Assembly: GCA_017794825.1 (NCBI GenBank)
Contig: CP051237.1
Span: 310,001-374,000 of the forward strand
Direction: 5' to 3'
Length of the DNA: 64,000 bases
Source of the DNA: Pararhizobium sp.
GTDB taxonomy: Bacteria > Pseudomonadota > Alphaproteobacteria > Rhizobiales > Rhizobiaceae
Shown in pieces: positions 52,764 through 60,948 of this stretch; position 1 is the stretch's first letter, and the number at the start of each line of letters is the position of its first letter. The translations under genes were made by a program, and so were the position numbers. Under the pieces are notes generated by a model. That model made no database searches, was not told the origin of the DNA, and saw nothing but the letters and a program-made list of their open reading frames with translations.

Positions 52764-53296
52764 TGGCTGTCATCTTCACCGCTCTTGGATCGCTGTTCGC
52801 CACCGGCGGCGCGGCCGCAGGGGCCGCAACGGCAGGCGCTGCGACAGCAGGAGCCGCCGCCACCGGATTGTCGCTCTCCGGCCTTTTGCAGGGCATCGCC
52901 ACCGTGGGCGGCGTGATGGCCTCGATCGCCGCAGGCAACGCGGAAGCCGACGCCGCCAACGCGGCCGCGATCGACGCCGAGACGGAACAGATGATCGAGA
53001 CGCTGAAAGGCGTCGAACGGCGCTCGTCGATAGCCGAGGACATGCGCGACGCGCTGGGCGCGCAGGACGTCGCCTACGCCGCCTCCGGGGTGGACCTGAG
53101 CTTTGGCACGGCGGCGCAGGCGCGCACGGACGCGTTTCGCGAGGCGGATCTGGCGCTGACGATGGATGTTGGCGACACGCAATCGCGCCTCAACCGCCTG
53201 CAGGAGCGCGCGGCCAACTACCGCTCGGCCGCCAAACGGGCAAAGAGCCTTGGCCTGATTCAGGGGCTGATCGGCTTCGGACAGACAACCGCGTGA
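52763..53296 (+). CDS. Internal virion protein, small membrane-active type (T7 gp14-like)
   Basis: 177 residues. The N-terminus is a long Ala/Gly-rich hydrophobic stretch (GAAAGAATAGAATAGAAATG, then LSLSGLLQGIATVGGVMASIAAG) that could insert in the outer membrane; the rest is helical (AIDAETEQMIETLKGVERR, VAYAASGVDLSFGTAAQ). This matches the ejected core protein in size and position between the tail tube and large core proteins. Confidence 0.7.
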   Translation: MAVIFTALGSLFATGGAAAGAATAGAATAGAAATGLSLSGLLQGIATVGGVMASIAAGNAEADAANAAAIDAETEQMIETLKGVERRSSIAEDMRDALGAQDVAYAASGVDLSFGTAAQARTDAFREADLALTMDVGDTQSRLNRLQERAANYRSAAKRAKSLGLIQGLIGFGQTTA

Positions 53297-53303
53297 GGCG
53301 CAG

Positions 53304-55919
53304 ATGAACAAGCGACCGGAAGCCGTCGGCTACCGCAAATTCGAAGCCGACCACGCCATGCAGGACGGGTTGCTTGCCGTTTACAGGCAGGGCGGCGACC
53401 AGTACCAGGCGCTCGCCAGCCGGTTTTTCCAGATGGCCGGAAGGTTTCGCGCCCGCGCCGAAACGGAAGCTTTCGAACAAGGCGAACTCGCCGGACAACA
53501 GGCGGCTCTCGACGGCGCGCCGGATCTTGACGCCAACGACCCTGCGGCGGGCGATCTGCCGGCGCATGCGCGCGCGTTTCTCAACGCCGTCGCCGGCGGC
53601 GAAAGCGGCGGGCGCTACGATATCCGCTACACGCCGGAGGGCGGCGCGACCTTTGACGATCTGACCCGGCACCCGGCAATTTTCGAGCGACGGAAAGACG
53701 GGCGGCTTTCATCCGCCGCCGGGCGCTACCAGTTTACCGCGACGACCTGGGACAGCCTCGGCGGCGGCGACTTCTCGCCAGCCAATCAGGACCGGCAGGC
53801 ATGGAAGCTGGCGCAACGCGACTATCGGCAGATTACCGGGCGCGACCTCGACGCGGATTTGCAGACGCAAGGCCTGACGCTTCGCATCGTCGATACGCTG
53901 AAAGGTACATGGGAGGCATGGGGCAGCGATCAGCAAAGCCATGTCGACGCCTACAACGCCAGCCTGAAGCGGTACAACTCCGGCGGCTTTCGCCCGACCG
54001 GCAAGACCACGCCCTATGGCCGGGCCTATGACGAGGCCGGCACACGCACCTATCTGCAGATGCTGGACGCCGAGGTTCGCAGCACGGCGGCGCAAGCCTT
54101 CGAGCTTTACCGCGACGACCCGGATCAACTCGAAGAGGTCTATACCGCGCTGAACCGCGAACAGCTTCGCGACCATGTGTTTCCGGAAATCGCCGCCGCC
54201 TATGGCGTGACCTTCAAAAACGTGACGGAAAGCTATCTCGCGCAGGCGCGGCGCAACCGCGAAGCGCGCGCGATGGAAGCAGAGCGCGCCGGCTTTATCG
54301 AAGCGACGGACGAGCTGGAAACCCGGCAGCAACAGCAGATCGAGGCGCTGGACCCGGCAGCCGAAAACACGGCCGACCAGATCAGCGCGCACCAGGCGGC
54401 GATAGACGCGCACTATGACCGGGCGGTCGCGAACGGCGTTATCAGCGCCGACAAGGCTGCGGCGGCGAAGATTGACAGCAAGCGCGGCGCAGCCCTTCGC
54501 TTCTACCAGCGACAGGCAGAGCTGACCGACGCCGGCGGCGTGCAGGAGATGCGCGCGGCGATGCAGGCCGATTTTGCCGATGGCGGCATTGAGGGGCTGG
54601 ACGCGGACGGCTGGCAAACGCTCGACGCGACACTCGCCTCGTTGCAATCGAAGAAACTGAGCGAGGAAGCGGCGTTGCGCGCCGAATTCCGCAAGCGCGG
54701 CGACGACATGGCGACCCGGCTGATGCTGGGATTCGACATTCCGCAGGCGGAATATGGCCGGCTGATCGCCGACGGCGAGGCAACGGCGGTCGGCCGGCAG
54801 GAGACGGCGGAGACACAACGCAAGATCGGGCTGGCGCGGGTGATCCGCGACCTTCCGATCGACGGGGCGGAAAAGAACCTGCGGGAAGCACGTGAGCGGA
54901 TTGGCCGCAACGCCAGTGAGGCGGATATCCGCGTGCTCGCCTTCGGGGACACGATGCTGGCCGACAAGAAGGCGGCGCTGGCAGCCGACCCTGTGAGCTA
55001 TGCCGAACGCAATGGCGTGATTGCGCCGACCGGCGCGCTGACGGACGCCGCGACAGCCGACGAGATGGCGGCGCAACTGAGCCGCCGGATCTCGGCGGCG
55101 GAAATCGCTGCGGACCATTACGGCGCGCGGCCGCGCTTTCTGAAGGCCGGCGAAGCCAAGGCGCTTGCGGCGGCTGTGAAAGCCAATCCGGAATCCGGCG
55201 CTTCCATTGCCGGCGCGATCGTAAGCGGCGCAGGCGAGCGCGTGGAGGAAGTTCTGGCCGAGTTCGGACAGGACGGGACGATCATACTTGACGCCGGGGC
55301 CATTCTCGCCGCCGGCGGATCGGCGCGCGCGGCCGAGGACGTGATTGCCGGCGAGACCGGCGACGCCAAGGCGAAACTGAAAGCGGCGGCCGAACGGCAG
55401 AGGTTTCGCGAAATCGTCGATCATGCGCTGCAAGCCCGGCCGGACGACAACCGGCGAATTCGACGCGCGGCGAACGCCATTGCTGCCAAGCGGCTGACCG
55501 ACGAGGGCATAGACCCGGAAAGCGCCGAGGCGGCCGAAATCTTCGACCAGGCGCTGCACGAGGCCGCCGGCGGCACGTTTCACCAGGGCGTGCAGTTTGG
55601 CGGGTTCGCCGATTACAACACCGGCTGGTTCTCCACCGAACGCGTGCTGGTGCCGCCTTCGATCCGCGCTGACCTTTTTGACGACGTGGTGCGGGCCGTG
55701 CGCGACGAGGACCTGACGATCAAGCCCGAAGGCGGGGTTGGCGTTCTGGAAGGCAAGACGCCGATGCGGATCGGCGGCGGCTACGTGTTTTACACCGGCG
55801 AGCATGACGAGCCGGAATTCGTGGCTGACGAAACAGGCAAGCTGTTCGTGCTGGACGTGGAAAGCCTGATGCCGAAACTGAGCCTGCGGGTGCCAACAAG
55901 CTGGCGAGGCGCGCCATGA
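53304..55919 (+). CDS. Large internal virion protein with an N-terminal muramidase domain
   Basis: 871 residues. Residues ~90-210 form a lysozyme-like domain: RAFLNAVAGGESGGRYDIRY with the catalytic Glu, then RLSSAAGRYQFTATTWDSL and DFSPANQDRQAWKLA. This fold cleaves peptidoglycan and is used for DNA entry, as in the T7 core proteins with transglycosylase activity. The remaining ~650 residues are helical and Ala/Glu-rich, typical of an ejected core protein. It overlaps the next gene by four bases. No separate endolysin gene was recognised in the window, so it may also matter for lysis. Confidence 0.8.
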   Translation: MNKRPEAVGYRKFEADHAMQDGLLAVYRQGGDQYQALASRFFQMAGRFRARAETEAFEQGELAGQQAALDGAPDLDANDPAAGDLPAHARAFLNAVAGGESGGRYDIRYTPEGGATFDDLTRHPAIFERRKDGRLSSAAGRYQFTATTWDSLGGGDFSPANQDRQAWKLAQRDYRQITGRDLDADLQTQGLTLRIVDTLKGTWEAWGSDQQSHVDAYNASLKRYNSGGFRPTGKTTPYGRAYDEAGTRTYLQMLDAEVRSTAAQAFELYRDDPDQLEEVYTALNREQLRDHVFPEIAAAYGVTFKNVTESYLAQARRNREARAMEAERAGFIEATDELETRQQQQIEALDPAAENTADQISAHQAAIDAHYDRAVANGVISADKAAAAKIDSKRGAALRFYQRQAELTDAGGVQEMRAAMQADFADGGIEGLDADGWQTLDATLASLQSKKLSEEAALRAEFRKRGDDMATRLMLGFDIPQAEYGRLIADGEATAVGRQETAETQRKIGLARVIRDLPIDGAEKNLREARERIGRNASEADIRVLAFGDTMLADKKAALAADPVSYAERNGVIAPTGALTDAATADEMAAQLSRRISAAEIAADHYGARPRFLKAGEAKALAAAVKANPESGASIAGAIVSGAGERVEEVLAEFGQDGTIILDAGAILAAGGSARAAEDVIAGETGDAKAKLKAAAERQRFREIVDHALQARPDDNRRIRRAANAIAAKRLTDEGIDPESAEAAEIFDQALHEAAGGTFHQGVQFGGFADYNTGWFSTERVLVPPSIRADLFDDVVRAVRDEDLTIKPEGGVGVLEGKTPMRIGGGYVFYTGEHDEPEFVADETGKLFVLDVESLMPKLSLRVPTSWRGAP

Positions 55920-57268
55920 CGCTGCTTGTCGGCCGCGACCGCCTGCCCGACCCGTCCACCTTTCGCGCGGTGCTTGGCAAGGACGACATTCTGGCCGCGA
56001 TGGAAAACCGCAAGGACCAGGGCGAGGCGTGGCGCAACCTGATCGGCGCGCAATTCGAGCGCTGGATCTACACCGACAACGTGAACGCCCGCGAGGCAGC
56101 CTTCAGGCGAGCCTATGACGACCGGATTGAGGCAATCTTTACAGTCACCGGCCAGCAGCTTGAAAACCCGCTTCAGCAGGCGGATGACGATTTCCGCAAC
56201 GCGCAGATGCGCTCCGGACCGAAACCCCGCTATGTGCGCGACATAGACCGCATGCGGCAGAGCCGGACCGACGCATTCAACGAAAGACTATCAGCGCTCG
56301 CCGACCAGTTTCCGGACGAGCCTGACCTGTTCCGCACGCTTTCCCTCGAGGACGCGATCGCGGTGACGCAGCGGGCGCAAGAAGAGCATGCGGAAGCGCA
56401 CAGGCGCGCGGCCGAAACCGGGGTTTCCGATGCAGGCCGGATCGGCGCGGATATTCTGGGCGGGCTTGGCGCGCTATTCCGCGACCCGCTGCAGGTGGGC
56501 GCGCTTGGCGTTGGCGGCGGTGCCGGAACGGGCCGCACGGTCGCGGCGCGGCTGTTTCAGGTGATCTTGAGCGAAGCGGCGGTGAACGCCGGCGTGGAAG
56601 GCGCTGTGCAGCTTGCCGGCTACAACTGGCGCAAACAGGCGGGGCTCGACGCCTCAGTTGGTCAGAGCCTGCAGCAAGTGGGTCTGGCGGCGCTTTTCGG
56701 CGGCGGATTCGGCGGTCTGTTTCAGGGCGGGGCCGAAGTGGCGCATGCGCTTGGCCGGCCTGTGTCGCCGGATCTGATGCGACGCGCGGCGCATGGCGAC
56801 GCCGACGCCGTGTTTGCCGTGGCCGAAACGCTTGGAACCGGCGTCAATGACCGCGACCGGCGGCTGCTGACGATCGCCGGCGAAGCGGCAGGTGACGACG
56901 CGGCCGCCTTCGGCCAGGCGCTGGACGAACCGGGCGCACGCGTGCTGGCCGACGAGGTGATGAGATCCATCGAGCATGATGCGCCCTTCCCTGCCGAAAT
57001 CCGCGATACGGCGGAAATCGCCGACGACGCTGCGGAGATTACGCCGGACACGCTGGCGCCGGCGGACGCAGCCGAGCCGGGCTCGGCTGACGAGCTCGCC
57101 GATCTGGCGCTTGCCGAGGCTGGCTACGCGGAAGCGGATCTTTGGGATGCCCTACCTGTCGGCAAGGACGCCGAGGGCAACACGCTGCACGCCACCCATG
57201 AAGACATGATGGCCGATGCGGAACGGGACGGCTTTCTGGCCGACCTCGTTCAATCCTGCAAGGAGTAG
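55916..57268 (+). CDS. Internal virion protein, function unknown
   Basis: 450 residues, ATGA-coupled to the muramidase gene and three bases before the next. Mostly helical with a central Gly/Ala-rich part (VGALGVGGGAGTGRTVAARLF, LQQVGLAALFGGGFGGLFQGG) that could be membrane-active, and an acidic C-terminus. Position between two large core proteins argues for an ejected virion protein. Confidence 0.65.
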   Translation: MTLLVGRDRLPDPSTFRAVLGKDDILAAMENRKDQGEAWRNLIGAQFERWIYTDNVNAREAAFRRAYDDRIEAIFTVTGQQLENPLQQADDDFRNAQMRSGPKPRYVRDIDRMRQSRTDAFNERLSALADQFPDEPDLFRTLSLEDAIAVTQRAQEEHAEAHRRAAETGVSDAGRIGADILGGLGALFRDPLQVGALGVGGGAGTGRTVAARLFQVILSEAAVNAGVEGAVQLAGYNWRKQAGLDASVGQSLQQVGLAALFGGGFGGLFQGGAEVAHALGRPVSPDLMRRAAHGDADAVFAVAETLGTGVNDRDRRLLTIAGEAAGDDAAAFGQALDEPGARVLADEVMRSIEHDAPFPAEIRDTAEIADDAAEITPDTLAPADAAEPGSADELADLALAEAGYAEADLWDALPVGKDAEGNTLHATHEDMMADAERDGFLADLVQSCKE

Positions 57269-57270
57269 AC

Positions 57271-59799
57271 ATGCCCTTACGAGACTGCCTGATGTCTGCC
57301 GCCGAACAGGGCGAAATCTCGGCCGAGGAAGCAGCGGCGATCGCTGACGCGTTCGATGCGCAATTCGCCCGCAACCGCAAGAGCATGGGCGATAACGCGG
57401 CGGCCGCCAAAGCCCGCAAGGATGTCGAGGACGGATTGCGCGCGCAGTCTGCCGAGAAGGCGCGCCGGGCGAAGCTGACGGAAGCCGCCCGCCTGCGCGT
57501 AAAATCCCGCCTGACCGGCTATCGCAACCGCGACGGCAAGGCCGACATTTTCGACGCGGCGATGGGGCTGCTCTCGCATTACGGCTTCCGCGACGGCTCC
57601 AGCGTGCGCGGCCATTCCGAGGCGATTATCGCCGCAAGCCACGCGAAGATGTCTGACCTGATGTTTGCGCTTCGGCGCAAGGGCGTCTTCGGTCGGCGCA
57701 ACGCAGCCGCACTTGAAACCGATCTGGTGAAGGAGCTGCACGGCGAGGCCTCCGGCAACGCGGCGGCAAAGGCGCTGGCGCAGGCCGCAAGCGACGTGTT
57801 CGAGGATCTGCGGCAGCGCTTCAACGCCGCCGGCGGCGCGATTGCCAAGCTCGACCGGTTTGGCCTGCCGCACAGCCACGACCGCGCGGCGGTGAAGGCG
57901 GCGGGACGGGCCGCATGGAAAAAGGCGATCCGGCCGCTGATAGACCCTGAACAGATGATGCATCCCCTCACCCGCGAGCCGGTTGGCCCGGACGGCATCG
58001 ATGACGCGCTCGACCATGTCTATGCGTCGATCGTTTCCGAAGGCCGGGCGCATCTCACCCCGAAGCTGCGGCCGACCGGCAAAGGCGCAATCGCCAGCCA
58101 ACGCCGGGAGGAGCGCTTTATCGCCTTTCGCGACGCCGAATCCTGGCTTGGCTATCACCGGCAGTTTGGCCGGGGCAGCGTGACGGAAGCGATTTTCAAC
58201 CATGTAAACGGCATGGCGAAGGATATCGCCGCCATGGAGCTGCTGGGGCCAAACCCGGCAGCGATGGTGGAGTTCATCAAGCAGGCGGTGTCCCGCGAGA
58301 TCGGCCGAAAGGAGGCGGGTCTTGCTTCACTCGCCGGCCAAAGCCTGTTGAAGGACAGCCAGGCGCAGTGGGCGGAGTTTCGCATCGATGCGCTCTACCA
58401 GTCGCTGCGCGGCAACCCGACGGTGGTTTCCGGCGCCGCCAACACCACGGCCAACATCAAGAACCTGCTGACCTCGGCCCAGCTTGGCGCGACGGCAGGA
58501 CTAGCCGCCGCGACCGACCCCTATATCGCGCGCGCCGCGCGCAAGCTGGCGAACCTGCCTGTGACCTCGACGATCGGCAAGATGCTGGATCAGCTCAAGC
58601 GATCCTCCCGCGAAGAGATCATCCGCTCCGGCGTGATCTGGGACGAGTATCTGCATGTGATGGGCGACGAACTGCGCTTTGCCGGGCCGGCTGTTGGCTC
58701 CGAATGGTCGCGCTGGCTTGCCGACCGTGGCGTCACATGGTCGGGTCTGAAGCCGCTGACGACCGGCCGAAAGCTTGTTGAGGCGCGCGCCTGGCAGGCG
58801 CATATCGCCGACCTCGCCCGGCAGGGCAAGACGTTCGGGAAGCTCGACAAACGTTTCCGCACGGTGCTGGAAGGCTTTGGCGTGACGGCCGAGGACTGGA
58901 GCATCTGGACGCGGTCGATCGACGCCAACGGCTTTGTGACCGCGCGCCAGATCGAACTAAATGGCGGGCCGGTGCAATATCTCGACCGTGCCGGTTTCGA
59001 CATGGCGGATCCGGCGCATATCGCCGAGACAACCGCGCTGGCGCATCGCGAGGCGGCCGAGAAGCTGGCGGAAGTGATCACCAGCTGGTCGGAACGCTCT
59101 GTGCCGACAGGAACCGTGAACGCCCGCAGCGCCGTGACCGGCCTTGCCAAGCGCGGCACAATACAGGGCGAGCTGATAGACTATATGCTGCAATACAAGA
59201 GCTTCGGGCTCTCCTTCACCAGCCTGCAGCTGGAGGCGATCGGCGAGATGGCGGCCGCGCGCGGCGGCGGTCTCGGCCGGCGCACGGGCGTCGGCTATTT
59301 CGCGAGCCTCGTCGTTCCGGTGACGCTCGCCGCCGCCGTGTGGCTGCAGATCAAGAACCTGCTCGACGGTAAGCAGCCGGAGGACATGACCAGGCCAGGC
59401 TTCTTCGTGAAGGCGGCGGTTTCAGGGGGCGGCTTTGGGCTGTTCGGCGACTTCGCGCAGGCGAGCGAAAACCGCTTCGGCGGCGGCTTCGGCGAGACGC
59501 TCTCAGGTCCGGGCATCACGTTCCTTGGCGACAGCTTCGGGCTGACCGTGGGCAACTTGATGGAACTGACGCGCGGCGAGGATACGCATACCGGCCGGGA
59601 CGCTGTGCGCTACATCGGCCGCTATACGCCGGTGGTTTCCAGCCACTGGGCGACGCGCGGCGCCTGGCGGCGCGTCGTGCTCGACAATCTGCAGTGGCTG
59701 GCTGACCCGGAGGCCGATCGCAGCTTCAAAGCGCAGGCAGCAAGGGCGAAACGGAACGGGGCAGCGTTTTGGCTGCCGCCGGGGAGTTTGGTTAGATAA
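57271..59799 (+). CDS. Large internal virion protein (T7 gp16-like position)
   Basis: 842 residues, helical, no enzyme motif seen; the C-terminal ~140 residues carry hydrophobic stretches (GVGYFASLVVPVTLAAAVWLQIKNLL) and the repeated element GDSFGLTVGNLMELTRGEDT and RYIGRYTPVVSSHW. The last 170 residues are duplicated as a decayed fragment at 12087-12543, which shows that this C-terminus is conserved across related prophages. It probably forms part of the DNA-translocating core ejected into the cell. Cargo begins 58 bases after its stop. Confidence 0.75.
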   Translation: MPLRDCLMSAAEQGEISAEEAAAIADAFDAQFARNRKSMGDNAAAAKARKDVEDGLRAQSAEKARRAKLTEAARLRVKSRLTGYRNRDGKADIFDAAMGLLSHYGFRDGSSVRGHSEAIIAASHAKMSDLMFALRRKGVFGRRNAAALETDLVKELHGEASGNAAAKALAQAASDVFEDLRQRFNAAGGAIAKLDRFGLPHSHDRAAVKAAGRAAWKKAIRPLIDPEQMMHPLTREPVGPDGIDDALDHVYASIVSEGRAHLTPKLRPTGKGAIASQRREERFIAFRDAESWLGYHRQFGRGSVTEAIFNHVNGMAKDIAAMELLGPNPAAMVEFIKQAVSREIGRKEAGLASLAGQSLLKDSQAQWAEFRIDALYQSLRGNPTVVSGAANTTANIKNLLTSAQLGATAGLAAATDPYIARAARKLANLPVTSTIGKMLDQLKRSSREEIIRSGVIWDEYLHVMGDELRFAGPAVGSEWSRWLADRGVTWSGLKPLTTGRKLVEARAWQAHIADLARQGKTFGKLDKRFRTVLEGFGVTAEDWSIWTRSIDANGFVTARQIELNGGPVQYLDRAGFDMADPAHIAETTALAHREAAEKLAEVITSWSERSVPTGTVNARSAVTGLAKRGTIQGELIDYMLQYKSFGLSFTSLQLEAIGEMAAARGGGLGRRTGVGYFASLVVPVTLAAAVWLQIKNLLDGKQPEDMTRPGFFVKAAVSGGGFGLFGDFAQASENRFGGGFGETLSGPGITFLGDSFGLTVGNLMELTRGEDTHTGRDAVRYIGRYTPVVSSHWATRGAWRRVVLDNLQWLADPEADRSFKAQAARAKRNGAAFWLPPGSLVR

Positions 59800-59857
59800 A
59801 AAATTTGATTCACAGATCGGTTTGACTATGTTATTTGGTAATTGCGTTTGGTCTTAG

Positions 59858-59933
59858 TGGAGCGCTCGGTCGGATTCGAACCGACGACCAGGAACTTAGT
59901 AGGAACCCGCTCTATCCACTGAGCTACGAGCGC
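59858..59933 (-). tRNA. tRNA-Arg-like gene with an abnormal anticodon arm
   Basis: 76 bases with encoded CCA. Acceptor GCGCTCG/CGAGCGC, D arm GCTC/GAGC and T arm GTCGG-TTCGAAT-CCGAC are perfect, with U8 and A9 in place, and the body resembles alphaproteobacterial tRNA-Arg. The anticodon arm reads GGTTC-CTACTAA-GTTCC, which leaves two T-T mismatches in the stem and a nominal anticodon ACU; a shifted reading with CCU (Arg) would need indels. It may be a decoy or decayed tRNA. It lies antisense to the phage late genes in the cargo slot. Confidence 0.6.
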
Positions 59934-59935
59934 TC

Positions 59936-59985
59936 AAAAAGCCGCTGTCTGCTCCTGCAACGAGTGACAGTGGCTTTTATTTTTC
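59936..59985. terminator. Bidirectional hairpin terminator at the end of the virion operon
   Basis: AAAAAGCCGCTGTC pairs with GACAGTGGCTTTT (8 of 9 in the GC part plus A/T ends), followed on the plus strand by TTTTATTTTT. It can stop the late transcript after the 842-residue protein gene, and on the minus strand it insulates the tRNA-like gene. Confidence 0.7.
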
Positions 59986-60052
59986 CCGCAATATGCAAAA
60001 AAATGTCTTACAATGGTAAAATGGCATTAACCATGAGACATGTCAAGTCTTT

Positions 60053-60088
60053 ATTATGTCTCGTTGGCGAGATATAATAAGACATAAT
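60053..60088. promoter_or_regulatory. Promoter with flanking inverted repeat upstream of the cargo gene
   Basis: ATTATGTCT (60053-60061) and AGACATAAT (60080-60088) are perfect 9-bp arms with an 18-base spacer that contains TATAAT (60073-60078). A further GAGACAT at 60035 pairs with ATGTCTC at 60056. Repeated ATGTCT/AGACAT units around a -10 box look like a tightly repressed promoter for the gene at 60098. Confidence 0.6.
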
Positions 60089-60097
60089 GGAGTGAGT

Positions 60098-60856
60098 ATG
60101 AGCGTGGATATTTCATCAACTGGGCGTAGCCCTTCATATCCCTTTATTCCTCTAGGCAAAGCCCTTGATCGGCTTGCCGAGCTCAAAGACACCGTAGGGC
60201 GAGAGTTAGTTTCTGCTGCGGAAGCGGCGAGTTGCTGGGGCTACGGACCAAAAAGCAGCGGAGGCATTCAGACAACCGCGGCACTGAAGCAATTCGGACT
60301 TTTGATAGAAATCTCAATCGGAAATGAAAAGAAACTTAAAATTTCAACAGCGGGCTGGAAGACCCTATCTCGCAATTGGCTCGACAATAAACGCATGTTG
60401 GTAAAGCATGCACTTCATCCAAAGATACATCGCGTCTTATGGGATAGGTATCATACCGAGTTACCAACTGATGAAGACATAATCAGTTACTTAGTTGAGA
60501 GGCGTGGTTTCAATGCTTCCGGCGCAAAAGATCTTCTAAATGAATACAAAGATACTCTAGCATTCGTGGAATTACTGGACATTCAACCTGAAGAGACAGA
60601 AGAGCTTACCAAACTCGTTAAGAGCGTGATGGCAAACGACGTAAGTAAATTTTATAGTAAGACATATGATCCCTCGGATTTTGAGGCTCCAAAGCACGCT
60701 GCTGGAGACTTTTTTTATCCTAAAGGGATATCGACAATCACGTTGTACGACAATCGTATTAGAGTGATAGCAGATGTCGATTTGGAAGGCGCAAAAGAAA
60801 TGCTGAAAAAGTTACAAAAAAGGATTGAGATCCTTGAGGAAGAGAGTGGAGACTAA
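60098..60856 (+). CDS. Unknown cargo protein between virion gene and tail spike
   Basis: 252 residues from the ATG at 60098, where GGAG lies six bases upstream; the frame also opens at 60056. The N-terminal third (ALDRLAELKDTVGRELVSAAEAASCWGYGPKSSGGIQTTAALKQFGLL) reads like a winged-helix domain, the middle is helical, and it ends with a Lys/Glu-rich helix (GAKEMLKKLQKRIEILEEE). AT-rich, unlike the phage genes. Its own operator-like promoter suggests expression in the lysogen. Possible roles are regulator, superinfection immunity or defence; no family recognised. Confidence 0.6.
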   Translation: MSVDISSTGRSPSYPFIPLGKALDRLAELKDTVGRELVSAAEAASCWGYGPKSSGGIQTTAALKQFGLLIEISIGNEKKLKISTAGWKTLSRNWLDNKRMLVKHALHPKIHRVLWDRYHTELPTDEDIISYLVERRGFNASGAKDLLNEYKDTLAFVELLDIQPEETEELTKLVKSVMANDVSKFYSKTYDPSDFEAPKHAAGDFFYPKGISTITLYDNRIRVIADVDLEGAKEMLKKLQKRIEILEEESGD

Positions 60857-60929
60857 CTTTGAGTGAAGGCTGATGAGGTCAAGTACCGAGCTATCACTTT
60901 ACTTACCCTTGGTTGCCCCACACTACCCA

Positions 60930-60948
60930 GCAAACGGAGACTGTTTGC
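60930..60948 (+). promoter_or_regulatory. Hairpin presenting the Shine-Dalgarno in its loop, upstream of the tail spike
   Basis: GCAAAC-GGAGACT-GTTTGC, directly abutting the ATG at 60949 and identical to the element before the tail-fibre remnant (14128-14146). The preceding GCCCCACACTACCC is also shared, so the whole leader is conserved while the DNA upstream of it is different. Confidence 0.6.

Noticed and set aside
53709..55805. 698-residue minus-strand open frame opposite the muramidase core protein
   Set aside because: Antisense shadow; the plus-strand frame has a clear lysozyme domain and is coupled to its neighbours.
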